From Victivallales bacterium (GTDB taxonomy: Bacteria > Verrucomicrobiota > Lentisphaeria > Oligosphaerales > Lenti-02): DNA of 33,837 bases. Shown here piece after piece: positions 1 to 9,900 of this stretch. The notes beneath the pieces are model-generated. The model had not been told where the DNA came from, did not search any database, and saw only the letters and a program-made list of their open reading frames with translations. A program made the position numbers and the translations under genes. Every line of letters begins with the position of its first letter. Position 1 is the first letter of the stretch. The stretch lies in the NCBI GenBank assembly GCA_003245525.1, contig QKCY01000569.1, positions 1-33,837 of the forward strand, in the 5' to 3' direction.

Positions 1-2
1 TC

Positions 3-797
3 TTGCCCGAGACCTTCGCGCGCTTCCTGGTGGATTCCCCGAAGAAGGACAAGCAGTGCCGGGTGAAAACGGCAGTCGTCACCGCCCTGCGCGCCGGTGA
101 TCTCCCGGCGGGGGAGGTCTTCCTGCGGGGGGCGCGTTTCGTCCAGATGGAGCCGGTCTACGGTGGCTCGGTTGACACCGCCGTGACCCTGCGCGTGGAG
201 TCTGCCTTGGGGCTGGCGGCCATGTTGCATCCGGATGCGTTGCTGGTCCTCACCGACCTGCTGGTCGACCCGGAACCTTCGCCGCGAGCAGCAGCGGCGC
301 GGGCGCTCGGCTACGTGGGCGGCGAGACGGCAGCCCTGCTCCTGCGCCTGAAAATCCGTACTGGCGACCCGGATCCCGAAGTGCTTGGCGCCTGCTTCGG
401 GGCCTTGCTCTCGGTCGATCCACGGGGAGCGGTGCCCTTCGTCAGCGGCTATCTGGACGGCTCCGACGGCGACGTCAGCCAAAGTGCGGCACTCGCCTTG
501 GGCGAGCACGGCGGCGAAGCTGGGCTGGCCGCGCTTCTTGCCTGCTGGGAACGTACCATTCTGAACTCGGCCCGCCGCCTCCTGGTCCTCCCGATTGCCC
601 TGTCCCGCTGTCCCGAGGCCCGGACCTTTCTGCTCGAAACCGTCCGCGCCGCCGACTCCGCGCTCGCCGCCTCGGCCGTGGAGTGCCGTCTTCGCCGAGG
701 AAGTCCGCCAGGCTGCTCTTGGGCACCGAGACCCGATCGTCACCCAAGCCTATGGGGCGGCATTCGAGTAGACGCCTGTGGGGCAAGACCGACCTGA
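3..797 (+). CDS. HEAT-repeat protein, 5'-partial, probable frameshift near its end
   Basis: The reading frame is open from the left edge, so the true start lies outside the window; the TTG at position 3 is only the first possible start. The protein is a series of paired helices with HEAT/PBS-lyase-type repeats, for example PSPRAAAARALGYVGG and VSQSAALALGEHGGEAG, in the style of scaffold proteins that bind other proteins. No catalytic motif is visible. After about residue 225 the frame turns into Arg/Pro/Gly/Cys-rich sequence typical of out-of-frame reading. The +1 frame from about 682 instead reads SAVFAEEVRQAALGHRDPIV and stops at 769-771, a natural HEAT-type helix and ending. I infer one extra base (or two missing) around 678-684, either a real mutation or a sequence error. 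If so the gene ends at 771 rather than 797. Partner and role are unknown. Confidence 0.6.
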   Translation: MPETFARFLVDSPKKDKQCRVKTAVVTALRAGDLPAGEVFLRGARFVQMEPVYGGSVDTAVTLRVESALGLAAMLHPDALLVLTDLLVDPEPSPRAAAARALGYVGGETAALLLRLKIRTGDPDPEVLGACFGALLSVDPRGAVPFVSGYLDGSDGDVSQSAALALGEHGGEAGLAALLACWERTILNSARRLLVLPIALSRCPEARTFLLETVRAADSALAASAVECRLRRGSPPGCSWAPRPDRHPSLWGGIRVDACGARPT

Positions 798-922
798 GTA
801 CGCCGTCAGATGTGAGGCTCTGATGCCAACCGAACGACAGCCATAGAGTATTGGGGGAATCCTGTGAAGTTCTGACGGTTGTTTGCTTCAGCCTGGAAAC
901 CGGCACCGGATCGGGGTCACGC

Positions 923-1072
923 GGGGAGCGGTCGCGGCCCCGCGACCACGGCGCGTAGCGCCGGAACTGTGTTGCCCGTCCAGGAACGTCTGCCGTAGGC
1001 GAGCCAACCCATTCCCCGCTTTCTGTCAGTCTGGATTCGGGAGAGGTGGTCGCGGGGCCGCGACCGCTCCCC
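923..1072. repeat. Perfect 27-base inverted repeat in a gene-free stretch
   Basis: The arms at 923-949 and 1046-1072 are exact reverse complements over 27 bases, separated by 96 bases. Each arm is itself nearly palindromic, with GTCGCGG and CCGCGAC around two bases, so it can fold alone or pair with its partner. The spacer holds a further small hairpin (GGCGC GTA GCGCC, about 950-962). The stretch 798-1279 contains no convincing gene on either strand, no tRNA and no transposase. Candidates are a small non-autonomous mobile element, a structured RNA or a strong transcription block between the HEAT gene and the convergent cyclase operon. No target-site duplication was recognised. Confidence 0.8.
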
Positions 1073-1279
1073 ACCTGGGATATGCAGGAGTTCCGGCTGG
1101 GAATTCCCGACCATGGGTGGAGTGTCGGGGAAACGGGGGAGGAAAGTGGCCAGTCCTCTTCGTATGACGGCAGACTGGTGTGATCTACCGGCCATATCCC
1201 ACTGAAACCAAACCCAGTAGTGAACAGAGAACCGTCAGAAACCCCACGGCGTGAGAGGGGACGGGCTCCTCGCGGGAGC

Positions 1280-2701
1280 TCACTGCAGGTAGGCCATGCG
1301 CATGATGCCCTTGCCCTTCACCTCGACGGGCTCCCGCTCGCGGAAGGTGAAGCTGCCATTGACCTGGGCGCGGGTCGACTCGGAGACGTTGATCTGCATG
1401 GGCTCGCAGAGCTGCTCCATGCGGGCCGCCGTGTTGACGGCGTCGCCGAAGATGTCGTAGATGTACTTGTGGACGCCGACGACCCCGCCGACCGCATCGC
1501 CCGAGTTGATGCCAAAACGCATGTCCCACGCCCGCCGCGGCTCGCCGGGCACGATGCTGGCGTTACGTCGCCGGATCACCTCGCGTAGCTCACGGGTGGC
1601 CGCGAGCATGCAGCTGGCGTGGTCCGGGTTCGGGGAAGGCATGCCACAGACCGCGAGGTAGCCGTCGCCCATGGTCTTGATTCGTTCGCAACCATAGCGT
1701 TCGACCGTCTCGTCGAAGGCGGTGAAGATCTCGTTCAGCTCATTGATGAGCAGACGGGGAGTCAGGGCGGCTCCCTTCTTGGTGAAGTCTACGATATCGG
1801 CAAAGAGCACCGTCACCTCCGGGAAATACTGCACATCCGACGTGCCGCATTCGCGCAGCTCGTTGGCCACCTTCCGGGGGAGGATGTTGAGCAGGAGGCG
1901 TTCGGACTTCTCCTTCTCCCGGCGGATGATCTCGTTCTTCATGCGCAGTTCCAGATGGGTCTGCACCCGGACCTCAAGCTCCACCTCGTTGAAGGGCTTG
2001 AGGACGTAGTCCACGGCCCCCGCCTCGAAGCCGCGGACCACGCAGGCCGCATCGCCTTCCCCGGTCAGCATGATGATCGGCGTCTCCCGGTGGGCCGGGA
2101 GGGCCTTGATGCGTCGGCAGGTCTCGAAACCGTCCATGCCGTCCATCACGACATCCAGCAGGATGAGGTCGAACAGGCGGGCCTCCGCCTGGCGCACAGC
2201 CTGCTCGCCGCTGGTGGCGAAGAACAGCCGGTACCGCTTCGCGGCCAGCGAGTTGGCCACCAATTCGATGTTGGCGGGGACATCGTCCACGATGAGGATG
2301 CGGAAGAGGTTGCGATGCGGTTGCAGAATCTCGATCTGCCGCGATACCCGGGCCAGGAGGATCTCGGGGTTGACCGGCTTCACCAGGTAGTCCACCGCGC
2401 CGCTATCGAAGGCTGCTCGCTCTGCCGCCTCGTCGTTGGCGGCGGAGATGAAGATCACGGGGACTTCGCGGGTCGATGGCGTTCCTTTCAGACGGCGGCA
2501 CACCTCGTACCCGTCCATGCCCGGCATGATGGCGTCCAGCAAGATCAGGTCTGGCTTAGGCGTGCCCTGGGCTAGGCGCAACGCCTCTTCCCCCGAAGCA
2601 GCGGTGCTGATCCGGTACTCCGCCTTCAGAATCTCGCCGAGAATCGCGGTGTTGGTCTGCTCGTCGTCCACGACGAGGATATGGCATCTGGTGTCGTCCA
2701 T
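1280..2701 (-). CDS. Tandem-receiver adenylate cyclase (REC-REC-class III cyclase), 473 aa
   Basis: Response regulator whose output is cyclic nucleotide synthesis. REC1 (about 5-122) has the acidic pair D12-D13, phospho-acceptor D56 and K108; REC2 (about 133-250) has D139-D140, D183 and K235, so both look phosphorylatable. A short coiled helix (about 250-285) leads to a class III cyclase domain (about 293-473) with metal aspartates D302 and D346 and transition-state residues N423 and R427. K342 and D416 at the base-selecting positions favour ATP, so cAMP rather than cGMP is predicted. There is no membrane segment, so it should be cytoplasmic. The start is placed at the ATG just before the first receiver strand; upstream in-frame codons encode unrelated residues. 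It lies 76 bases downstream of the hydrogenase-kinase gene on the same strand, which makes that protein its likely phosphodonor (inference). The pairing with an HPt-bearing kinase is the notable point. Confidence 0.9.
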   Translation of the reverse strand: MDDTRCHILVVDDEQTNTAILGEILKAEYRISTAASGEEALRLAQGTPKPDLILLDAIMPGMDGYEVCRRLKGTPSTREVPVIFISAANDEAAERAAFDSGAVDYLVKPVNPEILLARVSRQIEILQPHRNLFRILIVDDVPANIELVANSLAAKRYRLFFATSGEQAVRQAEARLFDLILLDVVMDGMDGFETCRRIKALPAHRETPIIMLTGEGDAACVVRGFEAGAVDYVLKPFNEVELEVRVQTHLELRMKNEIIRREKEKSERLLLNILPRKVANELRECGTSDVQYFPEVTVLFADIVDFTKKGAALTPRLLINELNEIFTAFDETVERYGCERIKTMGDGYLAVCGMPSPNPDHASCMLAATRELREVIRRRNASIVPGEPRRAWDMRFGINSGDAVGGVVGVHKYIYDIFGDAVNTAARMEQLCEPMQINVSESTRAQVNGSFTFREREPVEVKGKGIMRMAYLQ

Positions 2702-2777
2702 ACTCAACGCGCACCCATGGGAGGGGACATGTTCCCAGTCCCCGGCAGCCGGACAAGAACGCATGCCGAATCTGACA

Positions 2778-5700
2778 TTAGCTGTCCATCTCCAACTTCC
2801 GGCCGAGGGATGCCACGATCTCCTGGGCGGTGGCGAAATCAAGGGAATTCATGCGGGCCTCCAACTCGGCAAATGTATCGTCGACTCCCCGGTCGGCGAG
2901 GGAGGCACGCAATTCGGCCGCCGTGTTCCGGGCCAAGAGATCGCCATCCTGGAGTTGCGTGAGCAATCTGGCCAGCAGGGGAGCCACGGCCGATCCCTTG
3001 CTTGGTGCTGCTGCCGTTTCCGCCGTCGGCTCGTCCGCAGCGGCTCCCAGCACCGTCGTGATCGCCTGGAATGCCGCCTCAAGCGCTTCGGCCAACTCGG
3101 GCAATCTTTGCCGGGCTTCCTGTTCGTCGCCGCCCCGCAGGGCCTCGTCCAACTGGGCGGCGAGCTGTTGCACGCAGGGCATGGAGAGGTTTCCCGCCGT
3201 GCCCTTCAGGGTGTGGCTAAGAACCCGGGCGCGCTTCCGGTCCCCCGCGTCCAGCGCGGCGGCGATCCCCCCGGCCATCCCCTGGTTGCTGCTGGAGAAC
3301 TCGCGCAGCAGCTTGTGGTAGAGCGCGCGATTGCCGCGCAACCGCTGCATGCCCTCCTCCACATGGATGGCCGACGAGACGGCGGGGGAATCCTGCTCCG
3401 GCTTTCCGGTGGCGCTGTTCGCGGCAACGTACTTGGCCAGGACCTCCGCCAAACGCTCGGGATTGATGGGTTTCGTCACATAATCGTCCATGCCAGCGGC
3501 CAGGCACTTCTCCCGGTCCCCTTGCATGGCGTTGGCGGTCATGGCGATCACGGGCAGGCCTTCGAACCCCAAGTCGTGCCGGATGGCGTGGGTGGTCTCG
3601 TACCCATCCATGCCGGGCATCTGGATGTCCATGAGGACGGCATCGTACTGGTTGGTCTGGAGTTTGCGGAGGGCGACCTCGCCATCCGGTGCCATGTCCA
3701 CGCCCACCCCGTAGCCGCGGAGCACCTCCCCCGCCAGTTCCCGGTTGATCGCGTTGTCCTCCACCAGCAGCACGGAACTGCCGCGAATCAGGGCCGCCGC
3801 CACGGCGGCATTGGCATCCCGCCGAGGAGTCGCGGACACCGTTGCCCGCTTCTTGCCCACGGACTCGATAATGGCGTTGAACAGGCTCGACTGCTTGATC
3901 GGCTTGTCCAGCAGCCGACTGATACCGAGTTCCGAGATCTGGGTGGCGATATCGTCGCGGTCGTACGCCGTGGCCATCACGATCGGCACCTTGGCGGTCG
4001 CTGGATTCTGCCGGATTCGCCGGGCCACGGCGATCCCGTCCATCCCCGGCATCCGGACGTCCAGACAGACCAGGGAGATGGGTTTGTCGCTGTTGGTGGC
4101 GTTTTCGAGAATGCGGAGCGCCTCCTCCCCGGAAGGGGCGGTCCGCACCGCCATGCCCAACGAGGAGAGCATCTCGTCCATGAACATGAGGTCGGCAGGG
4201 TTGTCGTCCACCAGCAGCGTGGGCAGTCCCCGGAGATCGGCGTCGAAGACATACACCGGCTCGAATTCCTTCTCCTGCCGGCCGAAGGTGACCGTGAAGC
4301 TGAAGGTGCTGCCTTTGCCCACCTCGCTTTCGGCCACCAACTCTCCCCCCATCAGCTCGACCAACTGGTGGCTGATCGTCAGCCCCAGCCCCGTGCCGCC
4401 ATGTTTGCGGGTGGTCGTGGCATCGGCCTGGACGAAAGCGCCGAACAGGTGCTTGATCTTCTCCTTGGGAATCCCCGGCCCCGTATCCTTAACCGAGAAC
4501 TGGAGTGTAGCGTTGGCATCGGTCTTGTCCTCGCAGGAGACATGGAGGACGACCGAGCCATGTTCGGTGAACTTCACGGCGTTGCCGATCAGGTTGACGA
4601 GGACCTGGCGGAGCCGGAGTGGGTCGCCAACCAGGCTGTTGGGGACCTCCATGGACCGGTTCACCACCAGGTTGATGCCCTTCTGGGTGGTGCGTTGCCC
4701 GAAGAGATCCACCAGGGATTCCAGGGTTTCCTGCAGATGGAACTCGGTCGTTTCCAGGCGCATCTTCCGCGCTTCGATCTTCGACAGGTCGAGAATATCG
4801 TTGATGAGGTCCAGCAGGGAACACGCCGACGAATGGATGCGGTCGACATAGTCGCCGTGTTTCTGCCCAAGGCTGGCCCGGCGCAGGAGATCGGCAAAGC
4901 CGATGATGGCGTTCATCGGGGTCCGGATCTCATGGCTCATGTTGGCGAGGAAGTCGGACTTGGCGCGGGCTGCTTCCTCCGCCAGGTTCTTGGCGTCCTT
5001 GAGTTCCGCCGTGCGCTGTTCCACCAGCTCCGCCAGGTGCTCGCTGTACTCCTTGACCATGTGATGCATGAAGAAGTGGCAGTTCTCCGCCCGGTTGAGC
5101 CCATTGAAAATGGCCCGGGCCATCTGCTCGCAGGAACCGTAGCCGCAGCTCGCGCAGTTCTTGATGTCGGCTTCCTCGTACTTGTGCATGGAGCGGTAGA
5201 TGGCCGCCAGTTCCTCAGCGTCGGGTTTGCGGACCGTCTGCCCGAAGCGTTGGGAGAGGTCCTGGTACTGGCGCTGGTAGAGCCCGGGCCGCCAATAGCG
5301 GGAGAGGAGTTCCCCGAGGTCGCCCTTCTGGTCCTCTCCGCCCTGGTCCGCATGGAGTTCGATCATCTGGTCCCGCCGGGCGGCTACATGATGTTCCAGC
5401 GAGTCAGCCTGCGTGCTTTGGCAACTGGTGCCAGTTCCCCCATTGCAGCCGGCATCGCAGTTCAGGCAATCGATCAGGAGGGGATGGATGCCACTTTCCA
5501 GTTGCCCCACCAGGGAATGGAGATAGGGATAGACGACCTGGGGCCCTTCCACTCGCCTGGCTTTGCGCCGGATGTCGGGCACATCCCGTTCGACGGTTTC
5601 CAGCAACCCTCCCGGAGTGGAGAATAACACCGCCCGTTCGGCCGGGTCGTTGTCGAAGCCCACAGCCGGGAACTGGGCCAGGTCGATCTGGTTGTCGCGC

Positions 5701-6620
5701 AGATGCGCCTGGATGCTCGCCATGGTCACGTTGTAGTCCCCGAGCCCGGTCTCGTCGAACTCCCGCCGTTTGGCCACGCAAGGGGAGACAATCAAGGTCT
5801 TGTGGTCCGCGTACTGAGGGTAGAACTCGCGAACCATCTTCATGGTGTGGACCATGGGACTATCCACCGGAGCCAGGTGCGGCAGCAACTCCGGCATGTA
5901 GACTTGGATGAACCTGACGATGGCGGGGCAGGGCTGCGCGATGACCAGTTCGGGCTTGTCCTCCACGATGTGGTGGATGTAGGACTTGGCCGCCAACTCG
6001 GCACCGAAGCTCACGTCGAACACGGCCTTGGCACCAAGCTGCTGAAGCCACCCGTTCAGGTTCAGGAAGGTGGTGGGGAAACTCGCCACCACCCCTGGCG
6101 CCACGAAAGCGATGAACTCCTCGTCCCGTTCGGCAGCGGCCATGGCACCGGCGAAGTCGTCGAGAATATGGCGTGCGCCATGGGTGCATGCCCGGATGCA
6201 GTTCCCGCAGCCGATGCAGAGGTCGTGGTTCAGTTCGATGACATCGCGGCTGCCGTTGTTCGAGAACTTCACCGGACACGCGGCTATGCACTGATGGCAG
6301 TTCACGCACTTCGTCTCGTCCACCTCGATGAGCTTGCAGGTGTGCCCCTCGGTGAAGATCTGTCCTGGCGGCAGGCCAATCGCCCAGGCCAGCTCCCGCA
6401 TGGCATGGCGCAGGTCCGTGCGGGCACCGTCGAGCGCGACCCGGAGTTCGCGCAGGCGGCGGACGACTTCCTGGTCCTCCGTCCCGTCGGCAATCGCGCC
6501 GGCTGTTCCCTTGGAGTGCTCGATGCTCTCGTCCAGCAACTCCAGCAGGACGCGCAACCTTTCCTCCACCGCATTTCCTTCTCGGTGCGCTTCGGTTCTC
6601 TGGTCAGTCGCAGTTGGCAT
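2778..6620 (-). CDS. Sensory [FeFe]-hydrogenase-like hybrid histidine kinase with HPt, 1280 aa
   Basis: Domains in order: helical N-terminus (about 15-82); two [4Fe-4S] ferredoxin motifs (C105, C108, C111, C115 and C135, C138, C141, C145); [FeFe]-hydrogenase large-subunit-like core (about 165-400) with loop cysteines C231, C281, C385 (or C388) and C392; a FeS domain with C489, C492, C497 and C514; a helical linker; kinase DHp with H563; HATPase with N680, DTGPGIP (712-718) and GGTGLGL (741-747); REC1 with D854; REC2 with D998; and an HPt domain with H1136. No PAS domain and no membrane segment is seen. This is a complete phosphorelay on one chain with an H2- or redox-responsive input. In catalytic hydrogenases the first loop has two adjacent cysteines; here it reads QPCPAI, so the proton-transfer cysteine is a proline, which suits a sensor rather than a turnover enzyme. 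The start ATG follows GGGGGA at good spacing; a GTG at 6671 is a weaker alternative. Maturases HydE, HydF and HydG are not in the window. Confidence 0.9.
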   Translation of the reverse strand: MPTATDQRTEAHREGNAVEERLRVLLELLDESIEHSKGTAGAIADGTEDQEVVRRLRELRVALDGARTDLRHAMRELAWAIGLPPGQIFTEGHTCKLIEVDETKCVNCHQCIAACPVKFSNNGSRDVIELNHDLCIGCGNCIRACTHGARHILDDFAGAMAAAERDEEFIAFVAPGVVASFPTTFLNLNGWLQQLGAKAVFDVSFGAELAAKSYIHHIVEDKPELVIAQPCPAIVRFIQVYMPELLPHLAPVDSPMVHTMKMVREFYPQYADHKTLIVSPCVAKRREFDETGLGDYNVTMASIQAHLRDNQIDLAQFPAVGFDNDPAERAVLFSTPGGLLETVERDVPDIRRKARRVEGPQVVYPYLHSLVGQLESGIHPLLIDCLNCDAGCNGGTGTSCQSTQADSLEHHVAARRDQMIELHADQGGEDQKGDLGELLSRYWRPGLYQRQYQDLSQRFGQTVRKPDAEELAAIYRSMHKYEEADIKNCASCGYGSCEQMARAIFNGLNRAENCHFFMHHMVKEYSEHLAELVEQRTAELKDAKNLAEEAARAKSDFLANMSHEIRTPMNAIIGFADLLRRASLGQKHGDYVDRIHSSACSLLDLINDILDLSKIEARKMRLETTEFHLQETLESLVDLFGQRTTQKGINLVVNRSMEVPNSLVGDPLRLRQVLVNLIGNAVKFTEHGSVVLHVSCEDKTDANATLQFSVKDTGPGIPKEKIKHLFGAFVQADATTTRKHGGTGLGLTISHQLVELMGGELVAESEVGKGSTFSFTVTFGRQEKEFEPVYVFDADLRGLPTLLVDDNPADLMFMDEMLSSLGMAVRTAPSGEEALRILENATNSDKPISLVCLDVRMPGMDGIAVARRIRQNPATAKVPIVMATAYDRDDIATQISELGISRLLDKPIKQSSLFNAIIESVGKKRATVSATPRRDANAAVAAALIRGSSVLLVEDNAINRELAGEVLRGYGVGVDMAPDGEVALRKLQTNQYDAVLMDIQMPGMDGYETTHAIRHDLGFEGLPVIAMTANAMQGDREKCLAAGMDDYVTKPINPERLAEVLAKYVAANSATGKPEQDSPAVSSAIHVEEGMQRLRGNRALYHKLLREFSSSNQGMAGGIAAALDAGDRKRARVLSHTLKGTAGNLSMPCVQQLAAQLDEALRGGDEQEARQRLPELAEALEAAFQAITTVLGAAADEPTAETAAAPSKGSAVAPLLARLLTQLQDGDLLARNTAAELRASLADRGVDDTFAELEARMNSLDFATAQEIVASLGRKLEMDS

Positions 6621-6741
6621 TCCCCGATCCCCCGCAAGGTCAAGACGGACTCCACGGATCCAAAGCAGCACCTCTCCTATGCGTCTGTGGCACGGGAGGC
6701 GGTGCAACGAAAGGGAAGGAAAACAGGAGGAGATAAGCCCC

Positions 6742-6782
6742 AATCACCACGGTGATTATAGCGTTGTGTCCAAGGAAGGCAA
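6742..6782 (-). promoter_or_regulatory. Promoter of the sensor-kinase operon with an overlapping palindrome
   Basis: On the minus strand, TTGCCT (6777-6782) is followed after 16 bases by a perfect TATAAT (6755-6760). A palindrome, AATCACC-AC-GGTGATT (6742-6757), covers part of the -10 box and the expected start point near 6748. That is the usual position of a repressor operator. The leader to the chosen ATG at 6620 would be about 128 bases. Seen directly: the boxes, the spacing and the palindrome. Inferred: that they act together. Confidence 0.6.
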
Positions 6783-6861
6783 GAACGGTCTGGGGTAGGA
6801 AAGCCCAGGGGGAGTCGCGCAACTGCCGAGCCTCCGATCCGCCTGGGTGGGCATGAGCGTG

Positions 6862-6889
6862 TTGACACGCCCTTGCGCTCCGCTATCTT
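6862..6889 (+). promoter_or_regulatory. Sigma-70-type promoter of the LamG-FAD oxidoreductase gene
   Basis: A perfect TTGACA (6862-6867) is followed by a 16-base spacer and TATCTT (6884-6889). The expected start is near 6896, giving a leader of about 40 bases that ends in AGGA (6923-6926) eight bases before the ATG at 6935. It faces away from the sensor-kinase promoter about 80 bases to the left. Confidence 0.6.
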
Positions 6890-6934
6890 GCCGAGTTGCC
6901 TCTTTTGACATCACGCATTCCCAGGACACCGTCA

Positions 6935-9900
6935 ATGACTCGACATCTGGTCTTCCTTGCCTGCGTTGTATCCGCCCTGGCCATCGCCCAACCCGCTCTG
7001 GACGCGCCGGTGGCGGCGTGGAGTTTCGAGAAGCTCGAAGGGAACATGGTCCCGGACGATTCGGGCAACGGCAACGGCTTGCAGCTTCGTCAGGGCATGA
7101 TCGTGAAGGGCGTGCGGGGCAAAGGGCTCGGCATGGCCGACGACGACGGCAATGTCTTCCTGCCCACCCCGAGCGGTCTGCATCTGCGCGACGCCATGAC
7201 GGCGGAGGTGTGGTTCAGCCCGGCGGTCGCCGTGCCGGAGGGCTTCGCGGCCCTGCTGCGGAGCGATGGTTCCTTTGCGCTGCGCTTCGCCGATGGCGGC
7301 CAGCTTGGGTTCCTGGTCTGGAACGGCGAGCAGGTGGTCTCCCTTTCCAGTCCGAAGACCCTGTGGGAGACGGGCACCTGGCACCACGCGGCGGCCACCT
7401 ACGACGGCCTGGCCATGCGGCTCTATATCGACGGCAAGGAGGTCCCCGGTTCCCCGCTTGACGTGCCGGGGATGCGCCTGGGTACCGGTGGTGCCATGGG
7501 GATTGGGTCGGTCCATAGCCAGTACCGTTTCAGCGGCTCCCTCGACGAGATCCAGATCTATGCCCGCGCCCGGTCGGCGCAGGAAATCGGGGCGGACTAC
7601 CAGCGCGGCATGCAGGCGTTGAAGACCGAGGCCAACGTGGTCGTGAAACCGGAGCGGATCGGCGAGGCCAAGAAGGTCTTCCGCAAGCCCCTGCGGCCGG
7701 TGACCATGGTCCAGGATGGTTTCCTCTGGATCGATGCCGAAGACTTTGCCGACTACGGCGGCTGGACCTTCGATACCCAGTTCGTCCACCTCATGGGGTC
7801 CGGCTATCTGCTGGCGGGAGGAGTCGGCACGCCGGTCGAGGATGCCACGACGGAGTTCAATCTCGCCAAGGCTGGCACCTACCGGGTGTGGGTGCGGGCG
7901 CGCAATTGGGTCAAGGAGTACTCCCCCGGCACCTTCCAGCTTCTGGTGAACGGCACCCCTCTGGCCGAGACCTTCGGCGATGCCGATACGGCGGAATGGA
8001 CCTGGGAGAACGGCGGTCAGGTGCAACTGGCCGCAGGCCCGGTCAAGCTGGCGATCCATGACCTGACCGGCTACTACGGGCGTTGCGATGCCCTGGTGCT
8101 GACCACGGACGAGACGTACGTTCCCCCCACCGGCCGGGAAGGGGTCTGCGCCGAACGCGCCCGCCTGACCGGCCTGACCCTCGATCCCCGCGATGGCGGC
8201 GACTTCGATGTGATCGTGGTCGGTGGCGGTCCCACCGGCTGTCCGGCCGCGATCGCCGCCGCCCGCATGGGCGCGAAGACCGCGCTGATCCAGAACCGTC
8301 CTGTGCTGGGCGGCAATGCCAGCGACGAGTGCGGCGTGCCCCTGAACGGGGCGGCCAGCCATCATCCCGAAGCCCGCGAGACCGGTATCGCCGAGGAAGC
8401 GGCCCGTTATCGCGCCCATTTCGGTTACCAGCGCTACAGCGGCCCCTTCCAGATGCTCTGCGACGCCGAGCCGAACCTGTCCGTCTTCCTCAACAAGCAC
8501 GTCTATGACGTGGAGATGGCCGACGACAAGACCATCCGCGCCGTCAAGGCGGTGGATACGCTGACCGGGGCCATCACGGTCTACCGGGGCACGTTCATGA
8601 TCGACACCACCGGCGATGGCTGGGTGGGCTACTTCGCCAAGGCCGAGTACCGGCTGGGGCGGGAGTCCCGCGACGAGTTCAACGAGAGCCTGGCCCCCGA
8701 GCAGGCCGACAACCTCACCATGTCCGGCTGCGTGATGGGCAATGCCCTTGGGTTCCGGGCCACGAACGTCGGTCACGACGTGCCCTTCGTCCGGCCCCCG
8801 TGGGCGCGGGAGATCACCCTCATCGACAGCCCCGGCCGCAAGGTGCGCCGGGTGAACGGCGGCGAGTGGTGGATGGAGCACCCGAACGACATCGACGACC
8901 TCTTCCATGCCGAGGAAGCCCGCGACGAGCTCATCAAGATCGCCTTCAGCTACTTCGACTTCGTTAAGAACAAGAGCAGCATGAAGGAACAGGCCCGGAC
9001 CTACGAACTGAGCCACATTCCCTACGTGGACGCCAAGCGCGAGTCCCGGCGGCTGGTGGGCGACTACATCCTCAACCAGAATGACTGCGAGAAGGGCGAC
9101 ATTTTCCCCGACAGCATCTCCTACGCGGGCTGGCCCATGGATGTGCATCATCCCGAGGGCATCTTCTCGGGCGAGAAGGGTTCTTTCTGGTGCAACGGCC
9201 GGGTGCCCATCCACAGCATCCCCTTCCGCTGCATCTACTCGAAGAACATCGACAACCTGCTCTTTGCCGGGCGCTGTGCCAGCGTCACCCACATCGCCCT
9301 GGGCACCGTCCGGGTCGAGAGCACCCTGGCGACCCTGGGCCAGGCGGCGGGGACGGCGGCGGCCATGTGCATCCAACGGCACACCACGCCGCGCGGCATC
9401 TACCAGAACTACATCCATGATCTCCAGCAGACGCTGCTGAAGAACGACCAGACGATTCCCGGTTTCGTCAACGAAGACCCCAACGATCTGGCCCGGAAGG
9501 CGAAGGTCACGGCTTCCAGCACCGCCTCGGTGGTGGAGTTCCGCAAGCTGGACGTGAAGGCGGGCGAGAAGCATGAGTTGGCCATGGCCCGCGGCATGTT
9601 CTTCCCCTGGCCCGCTGGCCGCCTGGAGACCATCCACGTGTTGGTCTCCAGCACGCTGGACGAGGCGCGCACCCTCAAGCTCCATCTGCGTTCCAGCGCG
9701 GCGGCAGGCGATCTCTCCGCCACCGAGGACGTGGCCACCGCCGAGGAGACCATCCCCGCGCACGGCACCAAGTGGCTGGATTTCGCGGTTGGGTGCGATC
9801 TGCCCGGTCCCTTTGCCTGGTTCTGGCTGGAAAAGAGCGAAGGCATCTCGGTGGCGCTGATGAGCTCCGCACCGCCCGAATCCCGCCGGTTCTATGGCGG

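Noticed and set aside
1239-1260. Terminator after the cyclase gene
   Set aside because: The stem is broken by a three-base bulge and only three T residues follow.
798-1279. tRNA or small protein gene in the left gene-free stretch
   Set aside because: No cloverleaf or T-arm consensus, and the short open frames have no ribosome-binding site or plausible composition.
2436-5627. A 1063-codon open frame on the plus strand
   Set aside because: It lies wholly antisense to the kinase and cyclase genes, whose translations show complete motif sets; its own sequence is His/Gly/Val-rich low-meaning reading.
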